This document shows, one piece after another, positions 7,457 to 14,749 of a DNA stretch of 50,433 nt. Within the stretch, counting starts at the first letter, position 1; every line of letters starts with the position of its first letter. This DNA comes from an uncultured Myxococcales bacterium (GTDB lineage: Bacteria; Myxococcota_A; UBA9042), in contig CALENB010000135.1 in NCBI GenBank assembly GCA_937910235.1, positions 1 to 50,433 on the forward strand. Direction: 5' to 3'. The notes below the pieces were generated by a model that searched no databases, had not been told where the DNA came from, and worked only from the letters and a program-made list of their open reading frames with translations. A program made the position numbers and the translations under genes.

Positions 7457-8686
7457 CTACGGCGCGGGGATGATGTTGCGGGCGCGACGGCAGCGCAGCA
7501 CCCAATCGCCCTCCAAATGGTTCACCCACTTGTCGAGGCCGGGGTTGCTGTTGGAGCTGACCTGCAGCAGCGTCTTGAACGTGGGGTTGACGGCCAGCGG
7601 CGCGAAGGCGAGCGAACCGTCCGTGCGGCGCACGTACACGTTCATCGAGAAGTAGAAACCGCCCCAGAAGCTGCCGGTCGGCGGCGCGAGGGCCTGAGTC
7701 AGCACCTGCACATCGGCGGCTGTAATCTCGTTCAAGTCGCCCTCATTGAGCATCCGCCAGTCGCTGCCCAGCTTGAGACCACAGATGTCGACTTTGTGCA
7801 CCAACTGCGGGATCCAATAGGGTTTGGCGGTGTATTTCTTGTAGCTGCACTCTGCGGTGGCGTTGTAGTTGGCCTGGAGCTGCGACGGCGTGAGCAGCCC
7901 GCCGCCGGCCGGCAGCAGCGTAATCGCCGGATAATCGGCTTTGCAGACGTTCAGCAGATAATCGAACGTCAGCGCGGCGTTGGTCGCGACGGTCTCCATC
8001 TTGGCCTGCGTGCCCGGAAAGTTGGCGTTTTCGTAGCTGTAGAGGACCTTGGTGCTCGGCAGGAGCGGCGCAGAGATCTCGACGAACGCGACGATGCCGC
8101 TCGCCAACGTGTGATGGAAGGCGACGCCGCCGTTGTACTGCGTGCCGGAGAGGGCCTGACCTGCGGGGATCCAACCGGGGCCGCCGGGCAGGCCTGCGGT
8201 GTCTGTCACAAGGGCGTCGTTTGCGCTTGTGGCGTCGCCGATGCTGGTGTCCGCGGCGCTGGCGTCGCTCACCGCGGTGTCATTGGCGCCGGCGTCGGCG
8301 GTGCCAGCGTCGGTCACCGCAGCGTCTGGCGTCCCAGCATCGGTCGCTGCAGCGTCGAGCTTTGCAGCGTCGGTCGTTGCAGCGTCGGTCGTTGCAGCGT
8401 CGGTCGTCGCAGCGTCGGTCGTCGCCGCGTCGGTCGTTGCGGCGTCGACCGCAGCGGAGTCTGGCGCAGGCGCGTCAGCCGCCGAAACGTCGCTTGCCGC
8501 GGCGTCGTCCGCTGTGAGGCCCGCTTCGGTCGCGGCCTGCGTGTCTGCGGATCCATCGGAGGTGGTTGGCGCCGCGTCGCTGGCGGCTGGCGAAGCACAG
8601 CCCGCGGCGGTGGCGGCGGTGGCGGCGATCAGGAGCAACAGCGCCAAGGCGCCTGTGTTTTGGGACTTGGAGGCGGGCGGGCGCAT
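7457..8686 (-). CDS. Lipoprotein with Asp/Ala/Thr-rich linker, unknown function
   Basis: This is a 409-residue lipoprotein: an Ala/Leu-rich signal peptide ends ATAAGC with the lipid-bearing Cys at 30. Residues 31-165 are a low-complexity linker dominated by DAATT repeats, like the long spacers of surface lipoproteins in myxobacteria and Bradymonadota. Residues about 170-409 form a folded domain rich in aromatic residues with several Cys (CKADYP, AECSYKKY, DICGLKLG, LRCRRARN). I do not recognise this domain. The gene converges with the His-rich lipoprotein gene and is not obviously in an operon. A surface-exposed or outer-membrane location is inferred from the lipobox and linker. Confidence 0.82.
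   Translation of the reverse strand: MRPPASKSQNTGALALLLLIAATAATAAGCASPAASDAAPTTSDGSADTQAATEAGLTADDAAASDVSAADAPAPDSAAVDAATTDAATTDAATTDAATTDAATTDAAKLDAAATDAGTPDAAVTDAGTADAGANDTAVSDASAADTSIGDATSANDALVTDTAGLPGGPGWIPAGQALSGTQYNGGVAFHHTLASGIVAFVEISAPLLPSTKVLYSYENANFPGTQAKMETVATNAALTFDYLLNVCKADYPAITLLPAGGGLLTPSQLQANYNATAECSYKKYTAKPYWIPQLVHKVDICGLKLGSDWRMLNEGDLNEITAADVQVLTQALAPPTGSFWGGFYFSMNVYVRRTDGSLAFAPLAVNPTFKTLLQVSSNSNPGLDKWVNHLEGDWVLRCRRARNIIPAP
8341..8445. repeat. 15-bp minisatellite encoding the DAATT linker
   Basis: Seven consecutive 15-bp units on the plus strand (consensus cggtcgttgcagcgt) differ from each other at zero to three bases. Read on the minus strand they give the DAATT pentapeptides. 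The period keeps the reading frame. Confidence 0.9.
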
Positions 8687-9001
8687 GTTCGGTTCCTCGG
8701 TCGTGTTTACGGCCTCGATGCTACCTTCTCCGCGGCTGCGGGAAAGGGTGGGAGACGTATTCGGGCGCGTAGCTGACCCATTTTGGCCGTCGCCCAGCGC
8801 TTGAATCTCGGCGTCGCAGCTTGAATCTCCGACACCTGCCTGCGCTCCACTTGTATCGCGGGTCAGTGCGCCACCGCGACAGCGACGAAGCTCGGGCGGC
8901 GGTCCGACCTTGATCCATCGTCCGGTGGACGTCCCGATCAGCGCCGGTCACGGACTCAAAGTTGCGCACACCAGCGTCCGACCCGACAAGGATCGCTACC
9001 C
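8687..9001. other. Intergenic stretch, no gene recognised
   Basis: This roughly 315-bp stretch lies upstream of the DAATT-linker lipoprotein gene and presumably holds its promoter. Open frames on either strand lack family resemblance and plausible starts. With the adjoining Cys-rich remnant it makes a 579-bp gene-poor gap. Confidence 0.5.
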
Positions 9002-9238
9002 TACGCCAGCGAGCTGCGGCCCTGGTTCACACGCACCGGACCTTGGGGAAACACGGACTGTTCCCAGCTCGGCGGCTGCGCGCTGAAAGGCTTCTCCGAT
9101 TGCGACGACGCTAACCCATGCACAGCGGACACGTGCGCGGTGAGCAGCGGGCCACGCGCTTATGTGCCGATTTCTGGCGTGGTTTGCGGTGTGGGCAAGG
9201 TGCGCAAGGTGTGCAAGTCCGGCGCTTGCAGCCAATGA
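9002..9238 (+). pseudogene. Remnant of a Cys-rich 'NPCTADTC' secreted protein
   Basis: The plus-strand frame ending in TGA at 9236-9238 encodes about 60 residues with eight cysteines, including CALKGFSDCDDANPCTADTC, then GVVCGVGK and KVCKSGACSQ. The D-x-N-P-C-T-x-D-x-C pattern is the hallmark of Cys-rich repeats in large secreted proteins of myxobacteria and related bacteria. No start codon or signal peptide lies upstream in the same frame: the sequence before 9002 becomes low-quality (RRSRTQSCAHQRPTRQ), and the other frames do not continue it cleanly. I read it as the 3' stub of a decayed gene. A short intact gene with an unusual start is the alternative. Confidence 0.45.
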
Positions 9239-9265
9239 GGGTCGCAAGCCCTCCTTGCCACCGCC

Positions 9266-10627
9266 TCACGGCGCCCCGACCTGCTGCGGCGACTCGAACC
9301 CTTCCTTGGTCGGCTTGGCCTTGCCGTTGCCCACCTGGCCGACCTCGTTGGCGCCCCAGCAGCTCACGCTCCCCACACCGCGCACCACACACACGTGCCG
9401 ATCGCCGGTGGCCACGGACACCGCGTCGGTCACGCCGTCGACGGCCAGCGGCTTGGTCGACAGGTTGCTGAACTTCTTGCCGAGCTGCTGCTCCGCGTTG
9501 CGCCCCCAGCACGAGAGCTTGCCCTGGCCATGAATCGCGCAGGTCAGGTGCAGCGCCGCGCTGAGGGATTGCACGTCACTGAGGCCCTGCACCACCACCG
9601 GTTTGCTCGAGATCTTCTGCGACCCGTTGCCCAACTGGCCATAGTTATTGAGCCCCCAACACACCGCGGTGCCGTCTTTCAGCGCCGCACACGTGTGGTG
9701 ACCACCGGCTGTGATGGCCACGACGCCGCTCAGCCCCGCCACCAACACTGGCGCCGCTTTGGCCTTGAATCCCTCGACGGGCTGCCCGAGCTGGCCGCCA
9801 TTGCTCAGCCCCCAACACCAGACTTCACCGGCGTCGGTCAGCGCGCAGAAGTGGCCGCTGCCGCCGGTGAGATCGATCACCTGCTTGTCGAACAGCACCT
9901 TGAGCGGCGTGTTACTGGACTTTGGCGTGCTGCCGCCCTGGCCGAGCTGGTAGAAGTTGTTCCATCCCCAGCAATACACGCCGCTCGATCCCGACGCGCA
10001 GACGCTGTAGTCCGTGGACGCGATGTGGTCGAACGTGTGCCCGCCAGAGACCGCTACGGGACTCGGCGTCGACAGCGTGGCGGCGCCCAGCTGTCCGTTG
10101 GTGTTGGCACCCCAGCACCACGCCTTGCCCGCCACCAAACCGCAGGTGTGGAAGAACCCCGCGGCCATCGTGGTCGGCTCGACGTTTGAGCTGAGTCTCG
10201 GGCTGTAGGCCGGGGTCTTGGTGCCGTCACCCGCTTCGCCGAACTGGTTATGACCCCAACAAAAGCTCTCGCCGCAAACGCTCACGGCGCAGGTGTGGCG
10301 CTGCCCAGCGAAGACGGCGACCGCCCAGGAGTCGTCCTTCAGCGTCTTTAAGCATGGGTCCGGCGGGGGGGCTGCATCGGCGGTGGCGTCACCCACATCG
10401 GACCCGGCGCTGGTGTCGATCGCCACGCCGGCGTCGGTCGATGCGCCTACATCGGCGCCCGGATTTACGGCGTCTTCGCTGGAATCGGTCGCTTCCAAGC
10501 CGTCCCCGTGGGCGTCTGCGTAGGACGTCGGCGCGGTGGCGGCCGGGTCCACGTTCGCGCAGCCAGCGACCAGCGAGGCGAGGACGATGGCGAGGGTGAC
10601 GTCGAGGAGTCGGGTGGTTCTGAGCAT
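9266..10627 (-). CDS. RCC1-repeat lipoprotein (seven-bladed propeller)
   Basis: This is a 453-residue lipoprotein. The signal peptide from MLRTTRLLDVT ends LVAGC with the lipid-bearing Cys at 23, followed by an Asp/Ala/Thr linker to about residue 95. The rest is seven RCC1-type repeats, each with an H-x-C-A or similar strand, a C-W-G turn and a G-Q-L-G end. The paired Cys in each unit probably form disulphides, which fits an exported protein. RCC1 propellers are protein-interaction platforms, and such lipoproteins are abundant in myxobacteria with unknown ligands. I chose the ATG at 10627 because the longer frame begins with TTG and would bury the signal peptide. It lies 153 bp downstream of the molybdenum hydroxylase operon on the same strand. 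Confidence 0.88.
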   Translation of the reverse strand: MLRTTRLLDVTLAIVLASLVAGCANVDPAATAPTSYADAHGDGLEATDSSEDAVNPGADVGASTDAGVAIDTSAGSDVGDATADAAPPPDPCLKTLKDDSWAVAVFAGQRHTCAVSVCGESFCWGHNQFGEAGDGTKTPAYSPRLSSNVEPTTMAAGFFHTCGLVAGKAWCWGANTNGQLGAATLSTPSPVAVSGGHTFDHIASTDYSVCASGSSGVYCWGWNNFYQLGQGGSTPKSSNTPLKVLFDKQVIDLTGGSGHFCALTDAGEVWCWGLSNGGQLGQPVEGFKAKAAPVLVAGLSGVVAITAGGHHTCAALKDGTAVCWGLNNYGQLGNGSQKISSKPVVVQGLSDVQSLSAALHLTCAIHGQGKLSCWGRNAEQQLGKKFSNLSTKPLAVDGVTDAVSVATGDRHVCVVRGVGSVSCWGANEVGQVGNGKAKPTKEGFESPQQVGAP

Positions 10628-10780
10628 AATAGCGTCCGCGGTGTAGTGAGCGGGCCTCGGCCTGACGCCCCGAAGCTTGGACGGATGGTACGGCAACGGG
10701 ATCCCTTCGGGTCGACGCGGCGTCCCCGGCGCGCCGCTGCGATGCGGGGCTCACGCGGTCTAGTCACAGCCGCCGCGCCC

Positions 10781-11449
10781 CTAGCGACTCAGCCCATCCC
10801 GATTGAAGTTGGCGCAGATGCTCGGGTCATCGACCTCCACGTCGACACGAACCTCCGCGTCGAGCGCTTGGATGAGCCGGTCGAGCCGCCCCGTCGTTGG
10901 GTCGGCGTCGCGCACCGCCTGCACCAGCGCCGGACTGAGCAACACCGGGTGACCGCGCCGCGGGCCCGTCGGCGTCTGCACCCAGGGCCGGATCACCTGC
11001 CAACGGTGGCCCCGCAAAGTCAGCGTCGCAGCGCGGCGCAGCAACGTCGCGAACACGCGCTCGGGCGGGCATGGGCAGTCGACGGGCAGCAGGAAGGTCG
11101 GCTGCGCCTCGGTCGCGACCGCCGCCAGACCCACTTGCAGGGAGGCCAGCATCTCGGCGTCGGGATCGGCGGGGACGACGACGACGTCCGCCGGCAGCGT
11201 CACGCTGTCTGCGTTTGCCGACTCCAACGCCTCGGGCGGCACAGCCGGCTCGGGCGACGTGGGCGGCACGGCGCTCGGATGCAGCACCGCCGCGATGTGA
11301 CCACAGCCAGCGGCGCGCAGCGCCGCCACCTGCCAGCGCCACATCGCCACGCCATCCCGTATTTTCAAGGCTTTGGGGCCGCCGGCGCGTCGCCCGTGGC
11401 CGCCGGCGACGAGCACCGCGTTGGCCGTTGTGGTCGCGTGGTCGCTCAT
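10781..11449 (-). CDS. mocA: MocA/MobA-like molybdenum cofactor nucleotidyltransferase
   Basis: This 222-residue protein opens with VLVAGGHGRRAGGPKALKIR, the nucleotide-binding start (L-A-G-G-x-S-x-R-x-G-x-x-K) of the MobA/MocA NTP-transferase family. LLPVDCPCP corresponds to the metal-binding D-x-P segment, and RGHPVLLSPAL to the R-G-H-P motif. Such enzymes attach CMP (MocA) or GMP (MobA) to molybdopterin. Beside XdhC and a xanthine dehydrogenase-type enzyme, making molybdopterin cytosine dinucleotide is the natural role; which nucleotide is used cannot be read from the sequence. Its ATG overlaps the xdhC stop by 4 bp (ATGA). The serine of the usual L-A-G-G-x-S motif is a His here (GGHGRRAG). 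It is the last gene of the operon. Confidence 0.85.
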   Translation of the reverse strand: MSDHATTTANAVLVAGGHGRRAGGPKALKIRDGVAMWRWQVAALRAAGCGHIAAVLHPSAVPPTSPEPAVPPEALESANADSVTLPADVVVVPADPDAEMLASLQVGLAAVATEAQPTFLLPVDCPCPPERVFATLLRRAATLTLRGHRWQVIRPWVQTPTGPRRGHPVLLSPALVQAVRDADPTTGRLDRLIQALDAEVRVDVEVDDPSICANFNRDGLSR

Positions 11450-12546
11450 GTCGCGGTCGATTCCGAGTGGCTGAGGGTGGCGATACGCACCATCAGCTCC
11501 GCGGCGACAGACGTCGCGATCTCGCCGGGGCGCTTGCCGCCAATCGGCCGCTCCACGCCTGACGCGTCTGGTTGGCGCAGCCCGATGGGCGCGACCAAGC
11601 GTGCCAAGGCCGCCTCGCTCACACCCTGGCCAGTCAGGCGTCGCCGCAGGGTGGTGATCTTCGTCCTCGAGCCGATGACACCCACGTGCGCCAGCGGCCG
11701 CTCACCCACATCAGGGCGTCGCAACAGCGCCCACGCCAGCTGTCGATCCAGCTCATGGTCGTGGGTCATGATCAGCGCCAGTGTGCGGGACGGGTCGGGA
11801 GCTGGGCCCGTGACGGCTGCGGCCACGTCATCCTCAGCGGCCAAGGCCGGTGGTGCGGCTTGGTCCGTCGTCGCTCGCGCAGCCAACCAGCCCCACGCCG
11901 CCAAGACCGCCACCGGCGGCGCCGCGTGCACCTCTGTGGTCGGCGGAAACGCCGACGCATGGGCCCATTCAGGTCGCGCATCGACGACCACGACCCGCCA
12001 AGGCTGCACCTGCAGCACCTGCGCCAGCGCTCTGGTGACGTGGCCTGCGCCAAAGATGACGACCGTCCACGGCGCGGTGGGTCGCTCCGTCAGCTGATGA
12101 TCCCCGACGCCCGTCACGAAGGGCGCGCTGGACGCCTCAGCGGCCCGCAGCTTCGCCGCCAACGCCCAGGCCGCCGGTGCCGTGAGGGGCTCAAGCCGCA
12201 CCGCGACACGGCCACCGCAACACTGCGCCAGCGCTGGGCCGAGCGCCCAACTGCGCAGCGAGGCCGGAAAATCGATGTTTTCGGTGAGTAAGCCGCACGC
12301 CTCATGCATGGCGCGTCGCTCGAGGTGACCGCCGCCGATGGTGCCGGCGAGCAGCCCACCATCGCGCACCAGCATGCGCGCCCCAGGGCCGCGGGGCGCT
12401 GAGCCCTGGGCGCGCACCACCGTCACGAGCGCCGCGGGCGCCGCACCTTCGGCCAGGAGCTCTGGCAGCGACGCGACGAGCGCCTGGCCGTCGGCGTCCA
12501 TGGGTGGTCCGTCGTCGAGGTGCGTCACGTCGCCTGCGTCCGTCAC
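11446..12546 (-). CDS. xdhC: XdhC-family molybdenum cofactor insertion/sulfuration protein
   Basis: XdhC proteins bind molybdenum cofactor, protect it, promote its sulfuration and insert it into xanthine dehydrogenase. The N-terminal XdhC/CoxI domain shows TVVRAQGSAPRGPGARMLV and GTIGGGHLE. A Rossmann domain follows (VVIFGAGHVTRALAQVL, VVVVDARPEW), then THDHELD and VGVIGSRTKITTLRRRL near the C-terminus. The PIGL motif is followed by a longer segment than usual before the P-G-E-I-A-T-S helix. The reading frame stays open upstream to 13221, but that part is a shadow of the FAD gene. I favour GTG at 12546, whose GTGA overlaps the stop of the FAD gene, matching the coupling of the other operon genes; ATG at 12501 is the alternative. 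Confidence 0.88.
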   Translation of the reverse strand: MTDAGDVTHLDDGPPMDADGQALVASLPELLAEGAAPAALVTVVRAQGSAPRGPGARMLVRDGGLLAGTIGGGHLERRAMHEACGLLTENIDFPASLRSWALGPALAQCCGGRVAVRLEPLTAPAAWALAAKLRAAEASSAPFVTGVGDHQLTERPTAPWTVVIFGAGHVTRALAQVLQVQPWRVVVVDARPEWAHASAFPPTTEVHAAPPVAVLAAWGWLAARATTDQAAPPALAAEDDVAAAVTGPAPDPSRTLALIMTHDHELDRQLAWALLRRPDVGERPLAHVGVIGSRTKITTLRRRLTGQGVSEAALARLVAPIGLRQPDASGVERPIGGKRPGEIATSVAAELMVRIATLSHSESTAT

Positions 12547-13433
12547 GATGGCCGCGTCTCGCGAATCGCCTGGCACACCAAGCGATGGAACACCTCGGCC
12601 CGATACGCAGCCGTGGAGCGGACGTCGTCCAGCGGTCGCAAGTCGGCGTCCTGGGCGCGGCGTAGCCCAGCGACGGTGGCCTGGTCGAGCGTCGTGAGGC
12701 CGCGTAGGGCGTTCTCGAGGTGGCGCGCGCGGCAGATGGTGGCGGCCATGGAGGTGGCGACGATCCGCGTGTCGGCGATGGCGTCGTCCAGCCAGGTGAT
12801 CCGCGCGCTCAGGCCGACCTTGGTGATGGCTTGGAACGCCCGCGTGCCCACCTTGCGAAAGAACTGCTCGCGCGTCGGGCCGGGCTGCTTGGGCACCGTG
12901 AGCGCGCTGATGAGCTCGTCTGCGCGCCGCGCGGTGCTGCGATACCCCGTGTAATACGCCTCGAGCGGCACCGTCCGCTCGCCGCGGCTGCTCTGCAGAT
13001 GCACCACCGCGTCCAGCGCGAGCAGGGCGGGGGCGGCGTCGGCGGCTGGGGAGCCGTTCTCGACGTTGCCCGCGAACGTGCCGCGCGCTTGGATCTGCGT
13101 GGCGCCCACCAGCCCCGCCGCCTGCATCAAGATCGGCAGCTCGGCGTGGCTTCGCGCGTCGGCGAGCAGGGTCGCATAGGTGCACATCGCCCCGATGCGC
13201 AGGCTGCCGTCGTGCGCCCAAGTGAAGCCACCCAACGCCGCTTTCAGCCCGGAGAGATCGAGGAAATCGCGCTGCCGCAGCCCGCCGTGGTTGGCCTCGA
13301 CCATGATGTCGGTGCCACCGGCGAGCGGCCGCAACGGCGCGTCACGCACGGCCGCGTCGGCGAGCTGATCGAGCGCCTCGGCGAGGGAGGTGGGGCGGCT
13401 AACGCGGACTGCGCTGTGGGCGATGGAGGACAT
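12543..13433 (-). CDS. Molybdenum hydroxylase FAD-binding subunit
   Basis: This is the 296-residue medium subunit of a xanthine dehydrogenase-type enzyme. It passes electrons from the iron-sulphur clusters to FAD and on to NAD or another acceptor. FAD-binding motifs are AGGTDIMVEANHG near residue 40 and GATQIQARGTFAGNVENGSP near 110, both typical of the CO dehydrogenase flavoprotein family. The C-terminal domain includes FFRKVGTRAFQAI and ends about 60 residues after it. No extra 4Fe-4S loop is seen. The gene follows the phytochelatin synthase-like gene after 12 bp and overlaps xdhC by 4 bp, so its product joins the subunits encoded at 14213 and 14746. Confidence 0.92.
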   Translation of the reverse strand: MSSIAHSAVRVSRPTSLAEALDQLADAAVRDAPLRPLAGGTDIMVEANHGGLRQRDFLDLSGLKAALGGFTWAHDGSLRIGAMCTYATLLADARSHAELPILMQAAGLVGATQIQARGTFAGNVENGSPAADAAPALLALDAVVHLQSSRGERTVPLEAYYTGYRSTARRADELISALTVPKQPGPTREQFFRKVGTRAFQAITKVGLSARITWLDDAIADTRIVATSMAATICRARHLENALRGLTTLDQATVAGLRRAQDADLRPLDDVRSTAAYRAEVFHRLVCQAIRETRPS

Positions 13434-13445
13434 GGCTTGGCTCCC

Positions 13446-14216
13446 TCAAGAGGCGCCCGGCAGGCGCACATGCACCCAGCCGCGGCTCAGGTTTGCGCTG
13501 CTGTCGACCGCCGTCATCGCGGTGAAGAGCGCCGCGGTCTCGATCCAGACCGGCGGGTATTTGTAGCTGGAGACGTCGAGGACCAGGAAGCGGTCGGTCT
13601 TGTCGTCGTAGGCCGCGACGGGCGAGATGTGGCCGCCGCCCTGCTGTGCGATAGCCTTGCGATAGTAGTTCACGAGCAGCACGTCACCGCCCGGTCCACC
13701 GCCGCTCTCAACGTTGGCGCGGGCTTCCGTGCGGAACGCGTCGACGCTGCTGTCGCTGGCGTGCACCACCGTGGTCGTCGCGCCGTGGCTACGGAGCAGG
13801 CCGCCGAGCTGATCGAGCGTCATCCCGCCGAAAAACACGTCTTTGGCTTTGCGGACGGCCTCAGTCGCCGGCACGAAGAACCCCGACTGGGTCGTGCCCT
13901 TGCGGCCAAGCACCTTGAGCGCGATCACCGCGCTGGCGACGCCGCAGTAGCTGCCGTAGACCTGCGTCTCAAAGGCCGCTCGCAGGGGCGCGAGGTCGGC
14001 GTCGGCTGCGTTGCGCGTCGTCACCGCGGTGCCTGCGCCCGTCTCGATCGCCCACAGCGCCGTCGGCAACGGCAGGTCTTGTTGCGCTGGCCGGTAGATG
14101 CGCCAGAACCTGCGCGCCGGCTGCCACGCAAAGGCGACGCCTGCGACCACCGCGATGGCTAGCACCACGGTGACGACGCGACGCTTTCTCGATGCTGCAG
14201 GTGCGGTCTGGCTCAC
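13446..14216 (-). CDS. Membrane-anchored phytochelatin synthase-like peptidase
   Basis: This 256-residue protein has one N-terminal membrane anchor (residues 13-31) and then a bacterial-size phytochelatin synthase domain. The papain-like triad is visible: Cys91 in YGSYCGVASAVIALKVLG, His196 in GGGHISPVAAYD, and Asp214 in FLVLDVSSYKYPPVW; MTLDQLGGLLRSHG and HASDSSVDAF also match cyanobacterial relatives. Bacterial members cleave Gly from glutathione or its S-conjugates and make little phytochelatin. The topology suggests the domain lies in the periplasm. Its GTG start overlaps the stop of the 2Fe-2S subunit gene (GTGA), and the FAD gene begins 12 bp after it, so it is embedded in the molybdenum hydroxylase operon, an unusual position. 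No role in hydroxylase maturation is known; a link to thiol or metal stress is inference. Confidence 0.88.
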   Translation of the reverse strand: MSQTAPAASRKRRVVTVVLAIAVVAGVAFAWQPARRFWRIYRPAQQDLPLPTALWAIETGAGTAVTTRNAADADLAPLRAAFETQVYGSYCGVASAVIALKVLGRKGTTQSGFFVPATEAVRKAKDVFFGGMTLDQLGGLLRSHGATTTVVHASDSSVDAFRTEARANVESGGGPGGDVLLVNYYRKAIAQQGGGHISPVAAYDDKTDRFLVLDVSSYKYPPVWIETAALFTAMTAVDSSANLSRGWVHVRLPGAS

Positions 14217-14749
14217 GCGTCGGCTCCGTCGGCGTCCGAGGCTGGCGCTTTGGCGTCACCCAGCGCCGCGGCGACGCTCGCGACGATGGCGGAGTAGCCC
14301 GTGCAGCGGCAGATGTTACCCGACAGCTTCTCGCGAATGGCGCTGGCGTCGAGCTTGCGATCGACCATCCACGCCGCCGTCACCACCATCCCGGGGGTGC
14401 AGATGCCACATTGCGCGCCGCCGTGCTGTACAAAAGCGGCCTGCACCGGATGCAGCGCGGCGTGGTCCGCGAGGCCTTCGACCGTGACGATCGTGCTGCC
14501 TTCACACTGGATCACCGGCACGAGACAGGCGTTGACGGGCTCGCCGTCGATGAGCACGGAACACGCGCCGCACTCGCCCTCACCGCAGCCTTCCTTGGTG
14601 CCGGGCAGGGCCAGATCGGTGCGCAAGACGTCGAGCAACCGCCGAAACGGCCGCACCATCAGCGCGCGCGGCTCGCCGTTGAGGGTAAAACTCACCCGCT
14701 GCGGCGGCACCGCGTCGGCTAGATGGCTATGGGCGTGGCTGACAGTCAT
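14213..14749 (-). CDS. Molybdenum hydroxylase 2Fe-2S subunit
   Basis: This 178-residue small subunit carries two 2Fe-2S clusters. The plant-ferredoxin-type cluster uses CGEGECGAC and the later Cys in VNACLVPV. The helical-domain cluster uses CGICTPGM and ICRCTGY. These are diagnostic of the xanthine dehydrogenase/CO dehydrogenase small-subunit family. It relays electrons from the molybdenum site to FAD. The N-terminal 20 residues are His/Ala-rich and without the twin-Arg signal seen in periplasmic aldehyde oxidoreductases, so the enzyme is probably cytoplasmic. The ATG overlaps the stop of the Mo subunit gene by 4 bp. Confidence 0.93.
   Translation of the reverse strand: MTVSHAHSHLADAVPPQRVSFTLNGEPRALMVRPFRRLLDVLRTDLALPGTKEGCGEGECGACSVLIDGEPVNACLVPVIQCEGSTIVTVEGLADHAALHPVQAAFVQHGGAQCGICTPGMVVTAAWMVDRKLDASAIREKLSGNICRCTGYSAIVASVAAALGDAKAPASDADGADA

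Noticed and set aside
8341-8445. Possible CRISPR array
   Set aside because: The 15-bp units are directly adjacent with no unique spacers, and they encode a protein linker.
11446-13221. 591-codon frame suggesting an FAD-XdhC fusion
   Set aside because: The upstream third is the FAD subunit gene read in the wrong frame; the real FAD gene has all its motifs in its own frame.
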